This document shows, piece by piece, positions 20,401 to 28,800 of a DNA stretch of 64,000 nt. The notes under the pieces were generated by a model. That model ran no database searches and was not told where the DNA came from. It saw only the letters and a list, made by a program, of their open reading frames with translations. The stretch covers positions 489,697-553,696 of the forward strand of contig NZ_BMTP01000002.1 in NCBI RefSeq assembly GCF_014649735.1. Reading direction: 5' to 3'. Source of the stretch: Streptomyces lavendofoliae (GTDB lineage: Bacteria > Actinomycetota > Actinomycetes > Streptomycetales > Streptomycetaceae). Position numbers and translations under genes: made by a program. Each line of letters begins with the position of its first letter. The stretch's first letter is position 1.

Positions 20401-20418
20401 GTCGTCAAGGAGTAAATT

Positions 20419-20435
20419 GACAACGAGATGACAAC
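20419..20435. promoter_or_regulatory. Paired TGACAAC repeats upstream of xylF
   Basis: GACAAC occurs at 20419-20424 and 20430-20435, one helical turn apart, each preceded by T. The same hexamer forms the palindrome before the mannosidase gene, and its complement GTTGTC lies at 21734-21739 upstream of rok7B7. It is a candidate half-site for the ROK repressor or a LacI-type regulator. Confidence 0.45.
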
Positions 20436-20450
20436 GGTGCCATCCGTTAT

Positions 20451-21650
20451 CTAAGTGAACGCAGGAGTGACCGGAGCCAGCGCGTTCTCAAGCAGGGTCG
20501 AATCACCCATTTCGCTCAGTGCGAGCGCGAGGGCGCCGAGCACCTCGGCACGGCCGCCCAGGGCTCCCGGAGCGACCGAGAGCTGGCGGGCGGCGCTGGG
20601 GATGGCGTAGCGGGAGACCGAGTCGCGGATGGGCCCCAGCACCAGCTCCCCGGCCTCCGCCAGGTCGCCGCCCAGGACGACGCGGCTGGGGTTGAGGAGA
20701 TTGCACAGGTTGGCCACGCCGCTGCCGATGTGCCGGCCGACGTCCCCGATCACCCGGCGGCAGCCGGGATCGCCCTCCCGCGCCAGCTGGACGACCCGCT
20801 CCATGGTGAGGTCCGCCCCGTGGCTTGGCTGGAGCAGCGGCAGGACGTAGCGGGCGGCGGTGAACGTCTCCAGGCAGCCCCGGTTGCCGCAGCGGCAGAC
20901 GGGGCCGGACTCGTCGAGGGTGATGTGCCCGATCTCGCCGGCGGTGCCGCCCGGGCCCCGGTAGATCTGCCCGTCGATCACCAGCCCGGCGCCCACACCG
21001 CTGGCCACCTTGATGTACGCCAGGTCCTTGACCCCGCGCCCGCCGCCCCAGACCAGCTCGCCGAGCGCGCCGAGGTTGGCGTCGTTGTCGACGTACACCG
21101 GGACGCCGAGGCGGCTGGACAGCTCCCGGCTGGGGTTGATGCCGGTCCAGCCCGGCAGGATCGCGGTGGAGCCGAGGGTCCCGGAGGAGACGTCGATGGG
21201 GCCGGGGACGCCGAGCCCCACACCGATCACCTTGTCCTGGCCGATCCCGGTGGCCGCGATCAGCCGCTTGACCAGCGATTCCGCCCGGTCGAAGCCCTCC
21301 TCGGAGGAGGCGTCGACATCGAGCGGCTCCGACTCCTCGGCGAGCACCTGGTGGGCCAGGTTGCCGACGGCGACACGCAGGTGGGTGTGGCCGAAGTCGA
21401 CCCCGATGACGATGCCGGCGTCGCCGCTGAGCGAGACGCTGCGGGCCCGGCGGCCACCGGCCGACGTGGGGGTCACCTCGACGGTGCCGCCGTCCTTCAG
21501 CTCACGGACGATGTTGGAGACCGTGGCGGCGGACAGGCCGGTGGTCCTGGCGATCTCCGCCTGGGTGAGCGACCCCGCCATGCGCACCGCGCGCACGACC
21601 CGCTCGAGATTGGCCCGATGCAGAGATGTCTGCGACCCCGGAGTCTCCAT
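20451..21650 (-). CDS. rok7B7: ROK-family transcriptional regulator, Rok7B7-type
   Basis: 399 residues from the ATG at 21650 (METPGSQ). ATG at 21683 and GTG at 21662 are possible alternative starts; spacing from AGGAG is imperfect for all. The N-terminal winged helix-turn-helix reads GSLTQAEIARTTGLSAATVSNIVRELKDGG. The ROK domain follows: GVDFGHTHLRVAVGN (nucleotide-binding-like), VGLGVPGPIDVSSG, and the zinc motif CRCGNRGCLE. ROK repressors sense sugars or sugar phosphates. In S. coelicolor the orthologous regulator beside xylFGH represses xylose uptake and affects carbon catabolite repression and antibiotic production (known from the literature). The position between ngcEFG and xylFGH is conserved there. 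Confidence 0.9.
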   Translation of the reverse strand: METPGSQTSLHRANLERVVRAVRMAGSLTQAEIARTTGLSAATVSNIVRELKDGGTVEVTPTSAGGRRARSVSLSGDAGIVIGVDFGHTHLRVAVGNLAHQVLAEESEPLDVDASSEEGFDRAESLVKRLIAATGIGQDKVIGVGLGVPGPIDVSSGTLGSTAILPGWTGINPSRELSSRLGVPVYVDNDANLGALGELVWGGGRGVKDLAYIKVASGVGAGLVIDGQIYRGPGGTAGEIGHITLDESGPVCRCGNRGCLETFTAARYVLPLLQPSHGADLTMERVVQLAREGDPGCRRVIGDVGRHIGSGVANLCNLLNPSRVVLGGDLAEAGELVLGPIRDSVSRYAIPSAARQLSVAPGALGGRAEVLGALALALSEMGDSTLLENALAPVTPAFT

Positions 21651-21796
21651 CGACTCACTCACTCCTGCCGTTTTCTCCAACATGTGAACTCTAAGCTGAG
21701 CCTTTTGGGTTGGCGTCCGTCAAGACCTTGAGCGTTGTCGGCCTCCGATGAGCGAATAAGATGCGGAGAAATCGGATATTTGCCCCCAGCCATAGG

Positions 21797-21840
21797 GAAA
21801 CGGCCCGTCAGGAGCGTGCGCTCCATCGACGGGCCGTTTC
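21797..21840 (-). terminator. Terminator after ngcEFG
   Basis: A 13-base-pair perfect outer stem (21797-21809 with 21828-21840) encloses a second stem, GGAGCG/CGCTCC (21811-21824). It begins 16 bases after the ngcG stop and separates the operon from rok7B7. Confidence 0.8.
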
Positions 21841-21855
21841 GTTTCGTGACGTGGA

Positions 21856-22785
21856 CTACTTCAGCGCCCCGGCCGTCAGACCGGACTGCACCTGCCGCTG
21901 GAAGATCGAGTACACGATCAGCACCGGCAGCATGGCGATCATCATCCCCGCCATCAGCGCCCCCCAGTCGTTCTCATAACCCTGCTGCAACGCGATCATC
22001 GCCAGGCCCTGGGTGAGGACGTATTTGTCCTCCTGCTGATTGAGCACCATCGGCAGGAGGTACTGGTTCCACTGCCCCAGGAAGTTGAAGATCCCGATGC
22101 TGATCAGCCCGGGCTTCGCCATCGGGACCATCACCTGGAAGAAGGTGCGGGTGTGCGAGGCGCCGTCGATCATCGCCGCCTCGGCCACCGAGGTCGGCAG
22201 CGTACGGAAGAACGCCGTCATGAAGAAGACGGTGAACGGCAGCGAGTACGCGATGTAGACCAGGATCAGCCCGTGGTACGTCGCCAGCAGCGAGCTGCCG
22301 GGGAAGTCCCGCAGCACGAAGAAGAGCGGAATGACCAGCATGAAGACCGGGAAGGACATGCCGGCCACGAACAGGTAGTAGATGAACCGGTTGCCGGGGA
22401 AGGTGAAGCGCGCCAGGACGTACGCGGCCATCGACCCGAGCACCATCGTGCCCACGACGGACCCGCCGACCACGACGGCCGTGTTGACGAAGTACCGGCC
22501 CATGTTGGCGTCGTTCCACGCGTTGGCCCAGTTCTCCCAGTGCAGGACGGTCGGCAGGCCCCACGGGTCGGTCAGGATGCCGTTGCTGTCCTTGAAGGCG
22601 CTCCACAGCACCCACAGCAGCGGCACCCCCACCATCAGCGCCCACACGACGAGAATGCCGTGGGAGAAGACGTTCAGCACGCCCCCCTCGGAGGTGCGGC
22701 CGGTCGTCGGGCCGAGCCGCCGGGTGACCCCGGCGGGCTTGGCCGGCCCCTGCTTGGTCACCGCTTCGATCTCTTCGGTCGTCAT
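21856..22785 (-). CDS. ngcG: Sugar ABC transporter permease, NgcG-type
   Basis: 309 residues from the ATG at 22785, starting 11 bases after ngcF. An N-terminal cytosolic tail of about 35 residues is followed by six membrane segments of the MalG-type fold. The EAA loop EAAMIDGASHTRTFFQVMVP, which docks on the ATPase, is intact. The C-terminus (QRQVQSGLTAGALK) is typical for MalG-type permeases. With NgcE and NgcF it forms a carbohydrate importer of the CUT1 class. No ATPase gene is present here; in Streptomyces CUT1 importers usually share the MsiK ATPase encoded elsewhere. The name NgcEFG comes from the N-acetylglucosamine/chitobiose transporter; substrate is inferred from neighbourhood and remembered synteny. 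Confidence 0.88.
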   Translation of the reverse strand: MTTEEIEAVTKQGPAKPAGVTRRLGPTTGRTSEGGVLNVFSHGILVVWALMVGVPLLWVLWSAFKDSNGILTDPWGLPTVLHWENWANAWNDANMGRYFVNTAVVVGGSVVGTMVLGSMAAYVLARFTFPGNRFIYYLFVAGMSFPVFMLVIPLFFVLRDFPGSSLLATYHGLILVYIAYSLPFTVFFMTAFFRTLPTSVAEAAMIDGASHTRTFFQVMVPMAKPGLISIGIFNFLGQWNQYLLPMVLNQQEDKYVLTQGLAMIALQQGYENDWGALMAGMMIAMLPVLIVYSIFQRQVQSGLTAGALK

Positions 22786-22796
22786 CCGGGCCGTCC

Positions 22797-23720
22797 CTAG
22801 TACTCGATCCGCTCACGGCGCGCGAAGCGCATCGTGAGTACGGCGAAGGTCATGGTGACGATGAGCATGGCGACACCCATGGCGGCGGCGTAGCCGAACT
22901 GGCTGTCGCGGAACGCCGTCAGGTAGAGCCGCAGCGGCATGACGTCCGTGGCGCCGTCCGGGCCGCCCATGTTCACCGACATGATCTGGACCAGCGCGAA
23001 GGCGTCCAGGGCGATGATGCCCATGTACACCCAGCCGGTCTGGACCGTGTCCCACAGCAGCGGGAGGGTGATCCGGAAGAAGGTGTGGAAGCGGCTGGCC
23101 CCGTCCAGCAGGGCCGCCTCGTAGATGTCCCGCGGGATGGAGGCCATGGCGGCGGAGAACAGCACCACGTAGAAGCCGACGTGCCCCCAGACCATGACCG
23201 CGCTGATGCACCACAGGGCGAGGCTCTTCTCCCCCAGCCACGAGTTCTGCAGGGCGTCCAGTCCGAACGCGCCCAGCAGGGAGTTGAGCATGCCGTCGTC
23301 CGGGTCGGGGTTGTAGATGTTGAACCAGATGACGGCGATGATCGTGATGGAGATGACCTGGGGGAAGAAGAAGACGAACTTGTAGAACCTGGAGCCGGCC
23401 ACGCCGGTGACGACTTCGTTCTTCCGGCGACGGCCGCCCACATTGAGCATGAAGGCGAAGAAGAGCCCGAGCGCGAGCGTGACCAGGGGGACGAGCGCCA
23501 GCATGTAGACGTTGTGGCGCAGCGCGTTCCAGAATTCGTCGCTCTCCCAGAGCTTGGCGAAGTTGTCCAGGCCGATGAACTCCGCGGTGCCCACCAGGCC
23601 GGACCAGTCGGTCATGGAGATCTGGAATGCCTGGACGAACGGCGAGATGACGAAAACGCCGTAGATGAGCAGAGGCAGGGCCAGGAAGCCCACGATGAAT
23701 CGGTATTTGCCGTGTTGCAT
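22797..23720 (-). CDS. ngcF: Sugar ABC transporter permease, NgcF-type
   Basis: 307 residues from the ATG at 23720, preceded by GGGGAG. It has six membrane segments, with FLALPLLIYGVFVISPFVQAF as the first. The EAA motif EAALLDGASRFHTFFRITLP marks it as the MalF-type partner of NgcG. An arginine-rich loop (VGGRRRKNEVV) precedes TM3. The gene follows ngcE after a 197-base gap filled with short repeats, and ngcG follows after 11 bases. It is part of a CUT1 importer for amino sugars or chito-oligosaccharides by analogy with S. olivaceoviridis Ngc. Confidence 0.88.
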   Translation of the reverse strand: MQHGKYRFIVGFLALPLLIYGVFVISPFVQAFQISMTDWSGLVGTAEFIGLDNFAKLWESDEFWNALRHNVYMLALVPLVTLALGLFFAFMLNVGGRRRKNEVVTGVAGSRFYKFVFFFPQVISITIIAVIWFNIYNPDPDDGMLNSLLGAFGLDALQNSWLGEKSLALWCISAVMVWGHVGFYVVLFSAAMASIPRDIYEAALLDGASRFHTFFRITLPLLWDTVQTGWVYMGIIALDAFALVQIMSVNMGGPDGATDVMPLRLYLTAFRDSQFGYAAAMGVAMLIVTMTFAVLTMRFARRERIEY

Positions 23721-23804
23721 GGTGCTCCCCGGCCCTTCCCCTCGTTTGTCGAACTGTCAGGTCAGGCGATCCGATACGGCGTGCGTGACACGACCACGCC
23801 CCCG

Positions 23805-23925
23805 CGCGGTTCCGGCGGTTTCCCGTCCGCGCGGCTTCGGCGGTTCCGGCGGTTCCCCGGTCACGCGGCTCCGGCGGTTCCGGCGGTTCCTCGGTACGCG
23901 GTCACGCGATCACGCGATCACGCGG
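23805..23925. repeat. Tandem CGGCGGTTCC and CACGCGAT repeats between ngcE and ngcF
   Basis: At least five imperfect copies of CGGCGGTTCC with interspersed CGCGG spacers cover 23805-23892. TCACGCGATCACGCGATCAC follows and runs through the ngcE stop codon (23918-23920). This is a simple repeat array that can fold weakly and may lower ngcFG expression relative to ngcE. Confidence 0.7.
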
Positions 23926-25396
23926 TGCGCTTGAACTTGGTGACGGAGTCGTCCCTGGCCACCTTGTCGCATTCCGCCTGGGTCTTCCTGATCCAGTCGG
24001 CGGCCTTGAGCTCCCCGGCGAGCAGCTGGCCGGTCAGACCGCCGATCTTCTCGTCGGTGAGCGCCGGGTACCACTCCTGGAGCTGAAGACTGATCAGGTT
24101 GTCCCCCGCCGCCTTGAAGACCTCGCTGGCGGAGGCGAGACCCGGCGAGAGGGTCATGCCCTCGGTGGCGTCCATGACACAGGTCAGGGACTTCACCTTC
24201 TTCGCGAAGTTCTGCGCGTGCTTCCGGGAGAGCATGATGCGCAGCAGCTCCATGCCGCCCGCCGGGTTCCGGCCCTTGCTCGCGACGATGTACGGCTCAC
24301 TCGGCTCGGCGCGCAGGGTGCCGTGCGGCATCTTGTCGCCGGTGCCGTCGAAAAGGGCGCCGACGGCCATACCGAAGTCGGCGGGCGTGGTGGGGGCGGC
24401 TTCGTTCTCCACCCAGGAGCCGTTGGGGATGAAGACGGCTTTGCCCTTGTTCCAGGCGGTCTGGGACTGGATGTGGGTGAGGCCCTGGCTGCCTTCGAGG
24501 AAGTACTTCTTGGCCGCGAGCTCCTCGTAGTGCTCGACGACCTCCTTGACCGCGTCGTTGGAGGTCCAGGCGTTCGGCTCCAGGTTGTCGATCGCGATCC
24601 ACTTCTCCATGCCGCCGATCTTGGCGATCTGGGCGAAGAGGTTGAAGTGCACGTAGTACGGGAATTTGCCGGCGTACGTCCAGGGGGCGATGCCGGCCTT
24701 CTTGATCTCGCCGCACAGGGTGACCATCTCGGAGAGGGTCCTGGGGTACGTCCACCCCTTGTCGGCGAGCAGCTTCCGGGAGTACCAGGTGCCGTAGATG
24801 GTGAAGGCGTAGTAGAGCACGTCGAAGGTGTCGCCGTGCGTGCCCTTCTCGACGGTGCTGGGGTGGATCGTGTCGCGGACCTTCTTCGCCGGGTCGTCCA
24901 TGGAGGGCGCGTCGAGGAGGGCGGCGAGGTCCTGGAGCTGACCCTGGGTGGACAGCTTGTTCATGTCGAGGTGGTCGGCGCCGGAGTTGTCGATGACGTC
25001 CGGCGGGTTGCCGCCGGCGAAGCGCGGGGTCAGCTTGGGGCCGACCTGCTGGGTCCCGGTGTGCTTGACGTCGGCGCCGTAGGTGGCCTTGTAGTCGGCC
25101 TCTGCGTCCTTGGCGTACTGGTCGCCCAGGCCGCCCTTGAAGATGAACGCCTCGAGCGGGGCGCCCTTGGCCACGCCGAGCGGGTTCTTCTCGGACTTGG
25201 GGCCGCCGGGGGCCTTGGTCTCCTTGTCGTTGCCGCCACCGCCGCCGGTGGCGCAGGCGGACAGCAGGCCCATGGCCGGGACGGCGACCAGACCGAGCGC
25301 GGCGGACCGCCTGATCAGATCGCGGCGGCGGAGGCCCTCGTCGCCGGTGCCCTCGTGGCCGGGGCCCTCATTGGTGCGGGCGGAGCTGGATCCCAT
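23918..25396 (-). CDS. ngcE: Sugar-binding lipoprotein, NgcE-type
   Basis: 492 residues from the ATG at 25396, with GAGGA 7 bases upstream; a TTG two codons earlier is unlikely. The leader carries a twin-arginine-like LRRRDLIRRSAALGL (residues 22-36) followed by GLLSAC with Cys48, so it is probably a Tat-exported lipoprotein. The mature part is a CUT1 extracellular solute-binding protein: FIFKGGLGDQYAKDAEADYK, NPPDVIDNSGADHLDMNKL and a W-rich C-terminal lobe. NgcE of S. olivaceoviridis binds GlcNAc and N,N'-diacetylchitobiose (literature). The first gene of the operon reads divergently from the GH92 mannosidase, across a 419-base region with a DasR-like site. Confidence 0.9.
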   Translation of the reverse strand: MGSSSARTNEGPGHEGTGDEGLRRRDLIRRSAALGLVAVPAMGLLSACATGGGGGNDKETKAPGGPKSEKNPLGVAKGAPLEAFIFKGGLGDQYAKDAEADYKATYGADVKHTGTQQVGPKLTPRFAGGNPPDVIDNSGADHLDMNKLSTQGQLQDLAALLDAPSMDDPAKKVRDTIHPSTVEKGTHGDTFDVLYYAFTIYGTWYSRKLLADKGWTYPRTLSEMVTLCGEIKKAGIAPWTYAGKFPYYVHFNLFAQIAKIGGMEKWIAIDNLEPNAWTSNDAVKEVVEHYEELAAKKYFLEGSQGLTHIQSQTAWNKGKAVFIPNGSWVENEAAPTTPADFGMAVGALFDGTGDKMPHGTLRAEPSEPYIVASKGRNPAGGMELLRIMLSRKHAQNFAKKVKSLTCVMDATEGMTLSPGLASASEVFKAAGDNLISLQLQEWYPALTDEKIGGLTGQLLAGELKAADWIRKTQAECDKVARDDSVTKFKRTA

Positions 25397-25553
25397 GCTC
25401 AAGTCCTCGCCTTCTCCAGGACTCAGGCGGTGTACCGGTCGCCCGTCCTGCTCGCCTGAGGCGAAGGGCCCCCGCCACCGCGGTCAATTGCTGGGTCGTG
25501 CAGGTGCTGGGTGATCGTGCGGTGCCGGCTGGCGCGACGCCACTCGGACGCGG

Positions 25554-25569
25554 ACAGGTATAGTCCACT
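25554..25569 (-). promoter_or_regulatory. Candidate DasR-responsive element (dre) before ngcE
   Basis: ACAGGTATAGTCCACT matches the DasR consensus ACTGGTCTAGACCACT at 13 of 16 positions by my alignment and keeps the GG..TAG..CC core. It lies about 158 bases upstream of the ngcE start in the divergent promoter region. DasR, the GlcNAc-responsive GntR repressor, would link the importer to amino-sugar supply. Confidence 0.6.
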
Positions 25570-25721
25570 TCGCGCCACATGAGCAAGATCGAAAGCAACT
25601 TTGGTCAGCAGTCTTTCCCGAGTTGAGACCTCGGGGAAATACCTCGGCCACCGGCGCGCATTCACCGGTCACACGGTTCGGCAGAACGGCTGAATCGGCC
25701 CTTTCGCAGCCGTCAACACCC

Positions 25722-25783
25722 TTGACACCGTCCGCCACTTACCTCCCTACTGGTTCCTGCGCAGCTCACCTGACAACGTTGTC
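25722..25783 (+). promoter_or_regulatory. Promoter and palindromic operator of the GH92 mannosidase gene
   Basis: TTGACA at 25722-25727 is a plausible -35 element; a weak -10 (CCTACT, 25746-25751) follows at 18 bases. The perfect 12-base palindrome GACAACGTTGTC at 25772-25783 lies 32 bases before the start codon, where a bound repressor would block transcription. It resembles LacI-type operators and shares GACAAC with the xylF upstream region. Confidence 0.55.
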
Positions 25784-25815
25784 CAACGCGCTTTCGGCAG
25801 GAGGCAGGACGCGGG

Positions 25816-28800
25816 ATGCAGCCCAGACACCCCAGCACGTCCGCACCGAGAACCCGTCACCGATTCCCCCGTACGGCCGCCGCCGTGCTGGCCGCCTCAC
25901 TGGTCGCGACGGCGGCCCCACCGGTCGCCGCCCTCACCCTCCCCGGCCAACCGGGCGATGGGAAACAGGAGTTCCGGTCGTCCTTCGAGGCGGACGAGCG
26001 CCCGCCGGACTGGCGCGACACCGTCGAGGTCGGCGCCGACGGCCGCCGGCGGGCGTCCGGGGTCGACGGCGGCTACGCGGCGGGCATACCGGGGAACGTC
26101 ACCGACAAGGTGACCGCGGTGCGCGCCAGCGGTGAGAACGGCGGCGCCGGGGAGACCAAGGAGAACCTGGTCGACCTCCAGCCGAACACGAAATGGCTCA
26201 CCTTCGCCCCCACCGCCTGGGTGGAATTCGATCTGGACCAGCCCGTCAAGGTGGTCACGTACGCGCTGACTTCCGCGAACGACCACGCGCCCCGCGACCC
26301 GCGGACGTGGACGCTCAAGGGATCTGCGGACGGTACGGAATGGACGGTTCTGGACACCCGCGAGGGTCAGACCTTCGAAAAGCGCTTCGAAACCCGGACC
26401 TACGACTTCAACAATTCAACGGAGTACGCGCATTACCGACTGGAGATCACCGGTAACAACGGTGCCCCGGGCATCACCCAGCTCGCCGACGTCCAGTTCT
26501 CGAACGGTGACACCTCCGCCCCCGCCCCGCCCGACATGCGCAGCCACGTCCACCGGGGGCCCGGCGGCTCCCCCACCGCCAAGGCGAACGCCGGGTTCAC
26601 CGGGGTGCGGGCGCTGCGGTACGCGGGCACGCACAAGCCGGGCGGCCGGGCCTACTCGTACAACAAGGTCTTCGACGTCGACACGCTGGTGCGGCGCGAC
26701 ACCGAGCTGTCGTACCGGATCTTCCCCTCCATGCCGGAGACGGACCTGGCCTACCCGGCCACGAACGTCGCCGTGGACCTGGCGTTCACCGACGGCACGT
26801 ACCTGAGCGCGCTGGGGGCCGTGGACAGCCACGGCGGGGCGCTCACGCCGCAAGGGCAGGGCGCGGCGAAGCGGCTCTACGTCAACCAGTGGAACCAGGT
26901 GACGTCCGGGATAGGGACGGTCGCGGCCGGGCGGACGGTGGACCGGATCCTGGTGGCGTACGACTCCCCCGCCGGCCCGGCGGCGTTCCAGGGCTGGATC
27001 GACGACATCAGGATCGGGCGCGCGGAGCCCGCGGAGCGGCACGCCCGCCCCTCCGACCACGCCTCCACCGTCCGCGGCACCCACTCCAGCGGCTCCTTCT
27101 CGCGCGGCAACACCTTCCCCGCCACGGCCGTGCCCCATGGCTTCAACTTCTGGACGCCGGTGACCAACGCCGCCTCCAAGAGCTGGCTGTACGAGTACGC
27201 GCGCGGCAACAACGCGGACAACCTCCCCACGATCCAGGCCTTCAGCGCCAGCCACGAGCCGAGTCCGTGGATGGGTGACCGGCAGACCTTCCAGCTGCTG
27301 CCCTCCGCCGCCGCCGGGACGCCGGAGACCGACCGGGTGCGCCGCGCGCTGCCCTTCCGGCACGAGAGGGAGACGGCCAAGCCGCACTACTACGGCGTCA
27401 CCTTCGAGAACGGCATCACGGCGGAGATGACACCGACCGACCACGCCGCGATGATGCGCTTCACCTACCCCGGCGCGGACGCGTCGGTGGTGTTCGACAA
27501 CGTCACCGACGAGGGCGGTCTCACGCTCGACCCGGCGACCCGGTCGTTCACCGGCTTCTCGGACGTCAAGAGCGGCCTGTCGACCGGCGCGACCCGTATG
27601 TTCGTGTACGGCGTCTTCGACGCGCCGGTCACCGGTTCCGCGTCGGCGGGCGTCAAGGGGCACCTGCGGTTCGACGCGGGCGCCGACCGGACCGTGACGC
27701 TGCGCATGGCGACGTCCCTGATCAGTGTGGAGCAGGCACAGCGCAACCTCGCCTCGGAGATCCCCTCCGGCACCCGCTTCGAGCGGGTCAGGGAGCGGGC
27801 GCAGGACGCCTGGGACCGCCTCCTGGGGCGGGTGACCGTCGAGGGCGCGACCCGCGACCAGCTGGTGACGCTGTACTCCAGTCTCTACCGGCTGTACCTC
27901 TACCCCAACTCCGGCTTCGAGAAGGTGGACGGCGAGGACCGGTACGCGAGCCCCTTCTCGCCGCGGACCGGCCCGGACACCCCGACCCGCACCGGCGCGA
28001 GGATCGTCGACGGCAAGGTGTACGTGAACAACGGCTTCTGGGACACGTACCGCACGACCTGGCCCGCGTACTCCTTCCTCACCCCCCGCAAGGCGGGTGA
28101 GCTGGTCGACGGGTTCGTCCAGCAGTACAAGGACGGCGGCTGGATCTCCCGCTGGTCCTCCCCCGGCTACGCGGACCTGATGACCGGGACGTCCTCGGAC
28201 GTCGCGTTCGCCGACGCGTACGTCAAGGGCGTCGACTTCGACGCGGAGGCGGCGTACGAGGCGGCGCTGAAGAACGCCACGGTGGTGCCGCCCTCGTCGG
28301 GCGTGGGCCGCAAGGGCATGGAGACGTCGCCGTTCGCCGGGTACGCCTCCACCGCGACGCACGAAGGACTGTCCTGGTCCCTGGAGGGCTACCTCAACGA
28401 CTACGGGCTGGCGAGGATGGCCGGCGCGCTCCACAAGAGGACCGGCAAGGCCCGGTACCGGGAGGAGGCCGCCTACTTCCTGAACCGGGCGCGCAACTAC
28501 GTGACCCTCTTCGACAAGGAGGCGGGGTTCTTCCAGGGGAGGGACGCGAAGGGCGCGTGGCGGGTGCCGTCGGCGTCGTACGACCCGCGGGTGTGGGGCC
28601 ACGACTACACGGAGACCAACGGCTGGGGTTACGCCTTCACCGCCCCGCAGGACAGCCGGGGCCTGGCCAACCTGTACGGCGGCCGGGCCGGTCTGGCGAA
28701 GAAGCTGGACACCTACTTCTCGACGCCCGAGACGGCGTCGCCCGAGTTCGTCGGCTCCTACGGCAGCGTCATCCACGAGATGACGGAGGCGCGGGACGTG

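Noticed and set aside
23805..23925. CRISPR-like array between ngcE and ngcF
   Set aside because: Units are about 10 bases, imperfect and without unique spacers; this is a simple repeat, and no cas genes are near.
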